A stretch of DNA of 64,000 bases from positions 30,952 through 94,951 of the forward strand of contig JAFUBZ010000019.1 of assembly GCA_017459945.1 (NCBI GenBank), read 5' to 3'. The translations under genes and the position numbers were made by a program. The notes below the pieces were generated by a model. The model saw only the letters and a program-made list of their open reading frames with translations. It made no database searches and was not told the DNA's origin. Positions 27,170 to 35,265 of the stretch are shown in pieces. The stretch is from Eubacterium sp. (GTDB lineage Bacteria > Bacillota > Clostridia > Lachnospirales > Lachnospiraceae). Every line of letters begins with the position of its first letter. Within the stretch, counting starts at the first letter, position 1.

Positions 27170-28024
27170 ATGATAGAATTACGGGGAAAGGATGTTGCGG
27201 CAGCAATCCGGGAACAGATCGAAAAGGATGTTGCGGCAATGGGAAATGATATACCAAAGCTTGCCATTGTCAGAGCAGGAGAAGAGGCGGATGACATTGC
27301 TTATGAAAGAGGTGCACTGAAGCGCATGGCCGGTCTCGGCCTGGAGGCGGAATCCTATGCGTTTCCGGCTGATGTGAGCAATGAAGAATTTCAGACAGCG
27401 TTGAAAAAGATCAATGATGATCCGAAGATCAACGGGATCCTTTTGCTGGCACCACTCCCGAAGGGGCTCGATGAAGTGGCGGCAACGGCGCTGATCTCTC
27501 CGGAAAAAGATATCGATGGAATCGGCGTTGTCAATAAGATGAAACTCTACGAAGGCGACACAAGCGGTTTTGCTCCGTGCACGGCACAGGCCGTCATGGA
27601 GGTGCTCGAATATGCGAATGTTGACGTGACAGGAAAGCATGTAACCGTCGTGGGATATGGTATGACGGTTGGAAAGCCGCTTTCACTGATGCTGCTAAAC
27701 AAAAAAGCGACTGTCAGCATCTGCAGAAGCCGTACGACACAGGAAGATCTGAAAAAGCTGTGTCTGGCATCGGACATCATTGTTGCTGCGACCGGAAAGA
27801 TGGGCATGATCGGACCGGATTATGTCAAAGACGGTGCTGTGGTCATTGATGTTGGGATCAGTATGGGAGAAGACGGTGCGATTCACGGAGATGTGCAGTT
27901 TGCAGAGATTTCGGAAATCGCTGCGATGGCAACACCGGTGCCCGGCGGCGTCGGTGCCGTAACGACAACGATCCTTGCAAAGCAGCTGGTGCGTGCCGCG
28001 AAATTGCAGATGGCTGACCGTTGA
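27170..28024 (+). CDS. folD: FolD-family methylene-THF dehydrogenase, paralogue 2
   Basis: A 284-residue FolD protein, closer to the norm than paralogue 1: KDIDGIGVVN, FAPCTAQAVMEVL, VVGYGMTVGKPLSLMLL and PVPGGVGAVTT. The catalytic cyclohydrolase Lys of E. coli FolD (YVASK, Lys54) is Ala49 here (YERGA), with a Lys two residues later. Together with the adjacent fchA this suggests a dehydrogenase without cyclohydrolase activity, as known for some acetogen enzymes. ATG 27170 has GGGAGGAAG upstream. It is the last gene of the C1 cluster. Confidence 0.88.
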   Translation: MIELRGKDVAAAIREQIEKDVAAMGNDIPKLAIVRAGEEADDIAYERGALKRMAGLGLEAESYAFPADVSNEEFQTALKKINDDPKINGILLLAPLPKGLDEVAATALISPEKDIDGIGVVNKMKLYEGDTSGFAPCTAQAVMEVLEYANVDVTGKHVTVVGYGMTVGKPLSLMLLNKKATVSICRSRTTQEDLKKLCLASDIIVAATGKMGMIGPDYVKDGAVVIDVGISMGEDGAIHGDVQFAEISEIAAMATPVPGGVGAVTTTILAKQLVRAAKLQMADR

Positions 28025-28083
28025 CAACAGAACCGTCCTCTGTCTCCTGATGGTTATCGTGAAAAATACAATAGACGACTGGA

Positions 28084-28156
28084 AAAACCGGTTACTTTAT
28101 GGTATCCTTACAATGGCGTGTAACGCGATGGAAACGGCAAAAAAGTAGCCGGTTTT
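28084..28156 (+). other. Long inverted repeat in the folD-ppdK gap
   Basis: AAAACCGGTTACTTT (28084-28098) pairs with AAAGTAGCCGGTTTT (28142-28156), 15 pairs with a single G-U, around a 43-base loop that itself has a TTACA/TGTAA hairpin. TTTTCGTGTTT follows. It may be a branched terminator for the C1 operon or a ppdK leader structure. Confidence 0.45.
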
Positions 28157-28207
28157 CGTGTTTCATATAGTAATGGCTTCGCCAGAAGAAGAAAGAGAGG
28201 TAGTAAT

Positions 28208-30838
28208 ATGAACAAATGGGTGTATATGTTCCGTGAAGGCAATGCGGATATGAGAAACCTTCTCGGTGGAAAGGGTGCAAACCTTGCCGAGATGACAAAC
28301 CTGGGACTTCCGGTACCGCAGGGCTTCACGATCACGACTGAAGCATGTACGCAGTATTATGAGGACGGCCGTCAGATCAACGATGAGATCCAGGGCCAGA
28401 TCATGGAATATATCGAGAAAATGGAAGAGATCACCGGAAAGAAATTCGGCGATAAGGAGAATCCGCTTCTGGTTTCCGTTCGTTCCGGCGCAAGAGCTTC
28501 CATGCCGGGTATGATGGATACCATCTTAAACCTTGGCCTGAATGAGGATGTTGTTGAAGTCCTTTCTGCAAAGTCCGGCAATCCGCGCTGGGCATGGGAC
28601 TGCTATCGCCGTTTCATCCAGATGTTCTCAGATGTCGTTATGGAGGTCGGCAAAAAGTATTTTGAAGAGCTGATCGACAAGATGAAAAAAGAAAAAGGCA
28701 TCGTACAGGATATTGACCTGACAGCAGATGACTTAAAAGAGCTTGCAGGCCAGTTCAAGGCTGAGTACAAGGCAAAGATCGGCACTGATTTCCCGACCGA
28801 TCCGAAAGAACAGCTGATGGAAGCAGTTAAAGCAGTATTCCGTTCCTGGGACAATCCACGTGCAAATGTTTACCGTCGTGACAATGATATCCCGTATTCC
28901 TGGGGAACCGCTGTTAACGTACAGTCCATGGCATTTGGTAACATGGGTGATGACTGCGGTACCGGCGTTGCGTTCACACGTGATCCGGCGACAGGCGCAA
29001 AGGGTCTGTTTGGTGAGTTCCTGACCAATGCACAGGGCGAGGACGTTGTAGCAGGTGTCCGTACCCCGATGCACATTTCCGAGATGGAGCAGAAGTTCCC
29101 GGAAGCATTCAAACAGTTTACAGAGGTTTGTGAAATCCTTGAGAACCATTATCGCGATATGCAGGATATGGAGTTTACCGTTGAAAACGGCAAGCTGTAC
29201 ATGCTGCAGACAAGAAACGGTAAGCGTACCGCACAGGCTGCATTAAAGATCGCTTGTGATCTGGTAGATGAGGGTATGCGTACACCGAAAGAGGCGATCG
29301 CCATGATCGATCCGCGTAACCTGGATACATTGCTGCATCCGACATTCGATCCGGCTGCATTAAAAGATGCTGAGCAGATCGGTAAGGCACTGGGGGCTGC
29401 TCCGGGCGCTGCATGCGGTAAGATCGTATTTACGGCAGATGATGCAAAAGAGTGGGCAGAGCGCGGCGAGAAAGTCGTTCTGGTACGTCTTGAGACATCA
29501 CCGGAAGATATTGAGGGTATGAAGGCTTCTCAGGGTATCCTGACCGTTCGCGGCGGTATGACTTCTCATGCAGCAGTTGTTGCCCGTGGTATGGGTGCAT
29601 GCTGTGTATCCGGATGCTCCGATATCATCATGGATGAGGCAAACAAGACCTTCCAGCTTGGCGGACACTCCTATCATGAAGGCGATATCATTTCCTTCGA
29701 CGGATCCACAGGTGCGATCTATGATGGCGCTATGCCGACCGTAGAAGCAAAGATCGCAGGTGAATTTGAGCGCATCATGGCATGGGCTGACGAGTTCCGC
29801 AGCCTGAATGTACGTACCAATGCTGACACACCGGCAGATGCGAAGAGAGCACGTGAGCTTGGTGCAGAAGGCATCGGCCTTTGCCGTACAGAGCATATGT
29901 TCTTTGAAGAGGACAGAATCGCAGCATTCCGCGAGATGATCTGTGCAGATACCAAGGAAGAGAGAGAAGCGGCACTTGAGAAGATCCTGCCGTTCCAGCA
30001 GAGCGACTTCGAGCAGATCTACGAGGCAATGGAAGATTATCCGACCACGATCCGTTTCCTGGATCCGCCACTGCATGAGTTCGTTCCGACAGAGGAAGAG
30101 GATATCAAGAAGCTGGCTGATGCACAGGGCAAGTCTGTTGAAGATATCAAGGCGATCATCGATGGCCTGAAGGAATTCAACCCGATGATGGGACACAGAG
30201 GACTGCGTCTGGCGATCACCTATCCGGAAATCGCTGTTATGCAGACCAAGGCTGTTATCCGTGCGGCGATCAAAGTGGCGAAAGAGCATCCGGGCTGGAG
30301 ACTGAATCCGGAGATCATGATCCCGCTTTCAACCGATGCAAAAGAGCTGAAGTTTGTAAGAGATATCGTCATTGAGACAGCAGATGCTGAGATCGCAGCT
30401 GCACAGCCGATCGATCTGAAGTACAAAGTTGGTACGATGATCGAGATCCCGCGCGCATGCCTGCTGGCTGACGAGATCGCAAAACAGGCAGATTTCTTCT
30501 GCTTCGGTACAAACGATCTGACCCAGATGACATTCGGCTTCTCCCGCGATGACTGCGGTAAGTTCCTGGATGCCTACTATGATGCGAAGATCTTCGAGAA
30601 TGATCCGTTCGCAAGACTGGATCAGGATGGTGTCGGCAAGCTGATGAAGATGGGTATCGAGCTTGGCAAACCGGCTAACAGCGACCTGCACATCGGTATC
30701 TGCGGCGAGCATGGCGGCGATCCGACATCCGTAGAGTTCTGCCACGACATCGGTCTGGATTATGTCAGCTGCTCACCGTTCCGCGTGCCGATCGCACGTC
30801 TGGCAGCAGCACAGGCAAACATCAAGAATCCGAGATAG
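28208..30838 (+). CDS. ppdK: Pyruvate, phosphate dikinase
   Basis: An 876-residue PPDK interconverting pyruvate, ATP and phosphate with PEP, AMP and PPi. The N-terminal ATP-grasp begins with LLGGKGANLAEMTNLGLPVP (20 residues); the phosphohistidine domain has GGMTSHAAVVARGMG with the catalytic His; the C-terminal TIM barrel has GIGLCRTEHMFF, MIEIPRACL, CFGTNDLTQMTFGFSRDD and the CGEHGGDP block with the catalytic Cys. Length is that of bacterial PPDK. In clostridia it serves glycolysis or gluconeogenesis. ATG 28208 follows GAGAGG. A strong hairpin ends the unit. Confidence 0.97.
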   Translation: MNKWVYMFREGNADMRNLLGGKGANLAEMTNLGLPVPQGFTITTEACTQYYEDGRQINDEIQGQIMEYIEKMEEITGKKFGDKENPLLVSVRSGARASMPGMMDTILNLGLNEDVVEVLSAKSGNPRWAWDCYRRFIQMFSDVVMEVGKKYFEELIDKMKKEKGIVQDIDLTADDLKELAGQFKAEYKAKIGTDFPTDPKEQLMEAVKAVFRSWDNPRANVYRRDNDIPYSWGTAVNVQSMAFGNMGDDCGTGVAFTRDPATGAKGLFGEFLTNAQGEDVVAGVRTPMHISEMEQKFPEAFKQFTEVCEILENHYRDMQDMEFTVENGKLYMLQTRNGKRTAQAALKIACDLVDEGMRTPKEAIAMIDPRNLDTLLHPTFDPAALKDAEQIGKALGAAPGAACGKIVFTADDAKEWAERGEKVVLVRLETSPEDIEGMKASQGILTVRGGMTSHAAVVARGMGACCVSGCSDIIMDEANKTFQLGGHSYHEGDIISFDGSTGAIYDGAMPTVEAKIAGEFERIMAWADEFRSLNVRTNADTPADAKRARELGAEGIGLCRTEHMFFEEDRIAAFREMICADTKEEREAALEKILPFQQSDFEQIYEAMEDYPTTIRFLDPPLHEFVPTEEEDIKKLADAQGKSVEDIKAIIDGLKEFNPMMGHRGLRLAITYPEIAVMQTKAVIRAAIKVAKEHPGWRLNPEIMIPLSTDAKELKFVRDIVIETADAEIAAAQPIDLKYKVGTMIEIPRACLLADEIAKQADFFCFGTNDLTQMTFGFSRDDCGKFLDAYYDAKIFENDPFARLDQDGVGKLMKMGIELGKPANSDLHIGICGEHGGDPTSVEFCHDIGLDYVSCSPFRVPIARLAAAQANIKNPR

Positions 30839-30863
30839 TTTGATAAAACAACGAGGAATAAGG

Positions 30864-30892
30864 GAATCCCGGGCTGTGGCCCGGGATTCTGT
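30864..30892 (+). terminator. ppdK terminator
   Basis: Perfect arms GAATCCCGGGC (30864-30874) and GCCCGGGATTC (30879-30889) around TGTG; the following T-tract is short (TGTTCTG). Confidence 0.75.
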
Positions 30893-30899
30893 TCTGATA

Positions 30900-30935
30900 G
30901 CAAGTGACGTGTAGATGGCAAGTGACATGCAGATG
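30900..30935 (+). repeat. Two tandem copies of an 18-base unit
   Basis: GCAAGTGACGTGTAGATG (30900-30917) is followed directly by GCAAGTGACATGCAGATG (30918-30935), two differences, then the first bases of a third unit. It lies between ppdK and the YgjP-like gene and has no assigned role. Confidence 0.6.
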
Positions 30936-31035
30936 GCATAGTTGTTGCTCCTCAAAAGATCTGATTTGTACGAAAGTAGTATCAGTAGAACAACTTCCCA
31001 GAACCAATACAAGCAGCTTATTGTGAGATTAAAAT

Positions 31036-31611
31036 ATGAGTGATATGAAAAAAGTTTCGCCTGCGCAGATCATCCGCAGCAACAGAAAAACAATCTCGAT
31101 CCAGGTCGACCGGGATGCGAATGTGATCGTCCGGGCGCCGTACCGCGTATCAGAGCGCGAGATCAGGCGGTTCCTTGCGGAAAAGGAAGCATGGATCAGA
31201 AAGCATCAGGAAAAGATCAGAGCGCAGGAAAAAGCATTTGAAGGGATCAAGCCGCTGACCAGGGAAGAGATTGAAACGCTTGCGGATCAGGCGATGAAAG
31301 TAATCCCGGAGCGGGTGGCTTATTATGCAAAAAAGATCGGTGTGACCTATGGCCGGATCACGATCCGGAATCAGAAGACCAGATGGGGGAGCTGCAGCAG
31401 TAAAGGAAATCTGAATTTCAATTGCCTGCTGATGCTGACACCGCCTGAGGTGATCGACAGCGTGGTAGTGCACGAGCTCTGCCACAGAAAAGAAATGAAT
31501 CATTCCGCGAAGTTTTATGAAGAGATCTATAGGGTCTGTCCGGAGTACGACAAGTGGAACCGGTGGCTGAAAGAGAACGGTCCGCTGATCTTACGCAGAA
31601 TGACGGGCTAA
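31036..31611 (+). CDS. YgjP-like (DUF45) zinc metallopeptidase
   Basis: A 191-residue SprT/YgjP-like metalloprotein. The zinc motif HELCHRKEMNHSAKFY (HExxH plus a third His) is near residues 155-170 and is preceded by the family marker TRWGSCSSKGNLNFN. The N-terminal ~70 residues are basic and helical. The family is linked to nucleic-acid-associated proteolysis but most members are uncharacterised. No convincing Shine-Dalgarno sequence precedes ATG 31036. It is a single-gene unit with its own terminator. Confidence 0.85.
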   Translation: MSDMKKVSPAQIIRSNRKTISIQVDRDANVIVRAPYRVSEREIRRFLAEKEAWIRKHQEKIRAQEKAFEGIKPLTREEIETLADQAMKVIPERVAYYAKKIGVTYGRITIRNQKTRWGSCSSKGNLNFNCLLMLTPPEVIDSVVVHELCHRKEMNHSAKFYEEIYRVCPEYDKWNRWLKENGPLILRRMTG

Positions 31612-31650
31612 AAGAAGACCGCTGATCATACATCGGTCTTCTTGTTATTT
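31612..31650 (+). terminator. Terminator after YgjP-like gene
   Basis: AAGAAGACCG (31612-31621) and CGGTCTTCTT (31634-31643) are perfect arms, followed by GTTATTT. The arm begins at the stop codon. Confidence 0.75.
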
Positions 31651-31697
31651 ATGTGATAAGAGAAGAATTTTTCGTTATTTGTGCGAGAATTACTCTC

Positions 31698-32735
31698 TTA
31701 TCCGATTTCAGTTTGAAAACACTTGCTCAGGAAGTTATAAAAACATTGCTGCCAGAACAGATAGTCATGTTCGTAGCCTTCTACAAGATCGGTCTGATTC
31801 CGGATTCCCATGTCATCCAGCACTTCCTGATAATACAGTGTGACATCCGTATTCCAGGGATCTTCATCTCCGACAGCCAGGTATAAATAGAATGGTGTTG
31901 TCTCATCAGTGGGCTGCGGAAAGGCATCAAAGACCGGCGTGTTCCAATAGGTACCCTTATAAAACCTGGTGGGGATCACACCGGGATCGGGTGCAAAGGC
32001 GGCAATATAGCCGAAGCGGTCCAGCCAGTGGAATCCGGTGCATAAGGATTTTGCACCGCCTTCGGACATACCGGCGACAGCGGTGTTTTCTCTGCCGGTT
32101 TTGACAGCGTAATTCTGTTCGATAAAAGGCATCAGATCGAGGGCGATATCATCGATCGCCTTGTCGTAAATATAGCGAAGCTCCTCATCTGTTTTGTTTT
32201 CTTTGTCGGCAAGCTTATCAGTATACATATCTGCATTCACGATGATCATCGGGACGGCCAGTTGTTCATGGAGCATATTGCCATAGAGCAGCACTAAATA
32301 GGAATCATCATCGATCTGGTCGGTGTGGTCTCCGCCGAACCCATGGAAGACATACATGACAGGGTATTGGCCGTTTTCATCATATCCTGCAGGCAGGAGG
32401 ATATTGCACTGTTTCTCATCTCCGGCAGTCGTTGAATAATAGGTGACATCTTTTTCTATGGTTCCATAATCCACATCATCCCGTTTTTCAAACAGTTCCT
32501 CGCTGATATCATAATGGTTTTCGATCGTATACGGGTCATAAACAGAAGTGTCAGCGTTTTCTGCAGATGCAGGTGATTCGGAAAACTCTGTACGTGGCGG
32601 CTCTGTGGACAGATTCTGATCCTGTGAGGACAGATTCTGATCTGGCACAGTCTGTGATGATGCGCAGGCGCTGGCAGAAAACATGAAAAATATAACGAAA
32701 AAAAGAGAAATGAATCGGTTTGTTTTATGTCTCAT
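31698..32735 (-). CDS. Secreted esterase lipoprotein (putative esterase family)
   Basis: A 345-residue alpha/beta-hydrolase of the esterase-D/feruloyl-esterase type. The N-terminus is a lipoprotein signal (hydrophobic FFVIFFMFSASAC with the lipobox Cys), followed by a ~60-residue Ser/Glu-rich linker. The hydrolase domain has YVFHGFGGDHTD (oxyanion region), the nucleophile motif GMSEGG and a late EGYEHDYLFW carrying the probable catalytic His. Related enzymes deacetylate xylan or release ferulate, so a role in plant polysaccharide breakdown is possible. The start at 32735 follows GGAGGTG on the minus strand. The open frame reaches further upstream but that part is antisense to the next gene. 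Confidence 0.83.
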   Translation of the reverse strand: MRHKTNRFISLFFVIFFMFSASACASSQTVPDQNLSSQDQNLSTEPPRTEFSESPASAENADTSVYDPYTIENHYDISEELFEKRDDVDYGTIEKDVTYYSTTAGDEKQCNILLPAGYDENGQYPVMYVFHGFGGDHTDQIDDDSYLVLLYGNMLHEQLAVPMIIVNADMYTDKLADKENKTDEELRYIYDKAIDDIALDLMPFIEQNYAVKTGRENTAVAGMSEGGAKSLCTGFHWLDRFGYIAAFAPDPGVIPTRFYKGTYWNTPVFDAFPQPTDETTPFYLYLAVGDEDPWNTDVTLYYQEVLDDMGIRNQTDLVEGYEHDYLFWQQCFYNFLSKCFQTEIG

Positions 32736-32840
32736 AGATACACCTCCGGGTAAGGATATGATACTATAAAAGAAGATGTTCTGTAAGTAGAAAGAACAGG
32801 AAAAGTATATGTCAAAGCAGGACGAAAAAGAGGACAGAAG

Positions 32841-34061
32841 ATGAAACCAAAATTCGATTTTACAACGATCATGGACCGGCGTGGAAAAGATGCCATGGCA
32901 ATCGATGGGATCGGAAAGATCCCGGGTTTTGCGCCGGATGCACCGGAGGAAGGATTTGATGTGATTCCGATGTGGGTCGCCGATATGAACTTTCCGACAG
33001 CCCCGTCCATTATAGCGGCTGTCAAAGAGCGTCTGGAACATCCGGCATTCGGATACTTTGGACCGTCTGAGGAATATTTTGATTCGATCATCCGATGGCT
33101 TTCCGAGCGTCATGGGATGAAAGGTGTAACAAAAGAGTGCATCGGTTACGAAAACGGTGTGCTTGGCGGTGTGGTCAGTGCACTGAATGTAATGTGCTCC
33201 AGGGGAGAAGGTATTTTGCTGCATACGCCCTGTTACATCGGGTTTACATCCGTGCTGAAAAACAACGGGTATCATCCCGTATTCAGTCCACTTGTCCGGG
33301 ATCAGGACGGTATCTGGCGGATGGATCTTTTGGATATGGAAGAGAAGATCAAAGCAAAGCATATTCATACGGCGATCTTCTGCTCGCCGCATAATCCGAC
33401 CGGACGTGTCTGGGAAAAAAAGGAGCTGGAGGAAGCGTTTGCGTTATTCCAAAAATATGATGTGCAGGTGATCAGTGACGAGATCTGGTCTGATATTCTG
33501 CTTTCCGGGCATACGCATATTCCGTCCCAGATGGTCAGTGAAGATGCCAGGATGCGGACGGTCTCGCTTTACGCACCGTCAAAGACCTTTAATCTGGCAG
33601 GGCTGGTTGGAAGCTATCACGTTATCTTCAACAAAACCCTGCGGGAGCGGGTGGACAAAGAATCATCCATGACGCATTATAATTCCATGAATGTTCTTTC
33701 CATGCATGCGCTGATCGGTGCATACAGAAAGGAAGGCGCAGAATGGGTGGATGCGCTCTGTGAAGTGCTGACGGAAAACGTCAGATATGCAACAGACTTC
33801 ATACGCACCCATTTTCAGGGCGTGTCTGTAAGCAAACCGGAAGGGACCTATATGCTGTTTCTGGACTGCAGACAGTGGTGTCAGGATCATGGGAAAACAC
33901 TGGCACAGCTGGAACAGGCCGGCTGGCGGGTCGGCGTGGCCTGGCAGGACGGGGAGATGTTCCATGGTCCGTGGTCGATCCGGATGAATCTGGCACTGCC
34001 ATTTGGCAGAGTGCAGGAAGCGATGGAGCGCCTGCAAAAATATGTGTTTATTGATGATTGA
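32841..34061 (+). CDS. MalY/PatB-type PLP aminotransferase / cystathionine beta-lyase
   Basis: A 406-residue fold-type I PLP enzyme. It has the N-terminal FDFTTIMDRRGKDAMA-like start of the MalY/PatB family, the CSPHNPTGRVW and VISDEIWSDILL cofactor motifs and the Schiff-base lysine in APSKTFNLAGL. Such proteins are C-S beta-lyases acting on cystathionine or cysteine conjugates and sometimes moonlight as regulators. The stop overlaps by four bases the longest possible frame of the threonine aldolase gene, but the probable start of that gene lies 62 bases on, so the two genes form a unit. Confidence 0.87.
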   Translation: MKPKFDFTTIMDRRGKDAMAIDGIGKIPGFAPDAPEEGFDVIPMWVADMNFPTAPSIIAAVKERLEHPAFGYFGPSEEYFDSIIRWLSERHGMKGVTKECIGYENGVLGGVVSALNVMCSRGEGILLHTPCYIGFTSVLKNNGYHPVFSPLVRDQDGIWRMDLLDMEEKIKAKHIHTAIFCSPHNPTGRVWEKKELEEAFALFQKYDVQVISDEIWSDILLSGHTHIPSQMVSEDARMRTVSLYAPSKTFNLAGLVGSYHVIFNKTLRERVDKESSMTHYNSMNVLSMHALIGAYRKEGAEWVDALCEVLTENVRYATDFIRTHFQGVSVSKPEGTYMLFLDCRQWCQDHGKTLAQLEQAGWRVGVAWQDGEMFHGPWSIRMNLALPFGRVQEAMERLQKYVFIDD

Positions 34062-34123
34062 AAACAGTTGCAGAGAACAGCCTCATTACGACAGATAAAG
34101 ATTGGTCAACAGGAGAAGAGAAC

Positions 34124-35236
34124 ATGGTATCATTTGCAAGTGATTATATAACGGGCGCGCATCCGGAGATTCTGAAGCGCCTTTTGGAAATCAATCAGGA
34201 GAGCCTGCCGGGATATGGAGCAGATCCTTATTGCGAACAGGCAAAAGAAAAGATCAGGCAGGCCTGCGAATGTCCGGGAGCAGATGTAGAATTTTTAGTG
34301 GGCGGTACGCAGACAAACATGGTCGTGATCGCAACAATGCTTCAGGATCATGAGGGGGTAATCGCCGCAAATGCAGGTCATATCAACACCCATGAAGCCG
34401 GTGCGATCGAATTGTCCGGTCATAAGGTCATTAGGCTGCCGTATGCTAATGTGAAAATCCTTCCGGAAGATCTGGAATGCTATCTGTCGGATTTCTATGA
34501 GGATGAGAATCGCGAGCACATGGTTTTCCCGGGGATGGTCTATCTGTCACATCCGACGGAATACGGCACGCTGTATCAAAAAGCAGAGCTTGAAGAAATC
34601 GCGAAAATCTGCCACAAGTATGGAATGCCGCTGTATCTGGATGGCGCCAGACTGGCTTACGGGCTGATGAGCTACGATACAGATCTGACGCTGGCGGATA
34701 TTGCCCGGATCTGCGATGTGTTTTACATAGGCGGAACCAAAGCCGGTGCATTGTGCGGTGAGGCAGTTGTGTTTACGAAGCAAAATAAGCCAAAGCATTT
34801 TATGACATCTATGAAGAAACGCGGTGCACTGCTTGCAAAGGGATGGCTCCTCGGTGTACAGTTTGATGCATTGTTTACAAACGGGCTCTATGAAAAGATC
34901 GGAAAGCATGCTATTGATATGGCAGAGAAGATGAAAGACATCTTCCGGAAGAATGGAATCCGGTTTTATCTGCAATCACCCACGAACCAGCAGTTTGCGA
35001 TTCTTGAAAACAGACAGATTGATGCACTGAAAAAAACAGTTGCATTCAGTTTCTGGGAATCTTATGATGAGGAGCATTCTGTTGTGCGGTTTGCAACCTG
35101 TTGGTCGACCACGCAGGAGGATCTGGATTATCTGGATGCGCAGTTTGAAATGATTCAAAGAGACGACAAGTCGGGCTGCAGGCGAGAGGATCATTTGAAC
35201 TGCACGATTGATGATGAGGACGATTTCTTTGAATAG
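34124..35236 (+). CDS. Low-specificity L-threonine aldolase family protein
   Basis: A 370-residue beta-eliminating-lyase-family PLP enzyme that cleaves threonine to glycine and acetaldehyde. Signatures are NAGHINTHEAGAIE, LYLDGARLAYGL with the PLP-interacting Asp, and the lysine in YIGGTKAGALCGEA. ATG 34124 is chosen because AGGAGAAG lies at 34111-34118 and the upstream in-frame extension looks non-conserved. The last ~25 residues are unusually acidic and Arg-rich (ending IDDEDDFFE) and probably extend beyond the family fold. Glycine produced here could feed the C1 pool. Confidence 0.87.
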   Translation: MVSFASDYITGAHPEILKRLLEINQESLPGYGADPYCEQAKEKIRQACECPGADVEFLVGGTQTNMVVIATMLQDHEGVIAANAGHINTHEAGAIELSGHKVIRLPYANVKILPEDLECYLSDFYEDENREHMVFPGMVYLSHPTEYGTLYQKAELEEIAKICHKYGMPLYLDGARLAYGLMSYDTDLTLADIARICDVFYIGGTKAGALCGEAVVFTKQNKPKHFMTSMKKRGALLAKGWLLGVQFDALFTNGLYEKIGKHAIDMAEKMKDIFRKNGIRFYLQSPTNQQFAILENRQIDALKKTVAFSFWESYDEEHSVVRFATCWSTTQEDLDYLDAQFEMIQRDDKSGCRREDHLNCTIDDEDDFFE

Positions 35237-35265
35237 AAACAGGTCTCAAAAGAAAGGATTTTGTG

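Noticed and set aside
21401..28024. Full Wood-Ljungdahl acetyl-CoA pathway
   Set aside because: Only folate-branch enzymes are present; no CO dehydrogenase/acetyl-CoA synthase or corrinoid protein gene is in the window.
32736..33392. Minus-strand open frame extending the esterase gene to 564 codons
   Set aside because: The extension lies antisense to the MalY-type gene and precedes a clear lipoprotein signal with its own ribosome-binding site.
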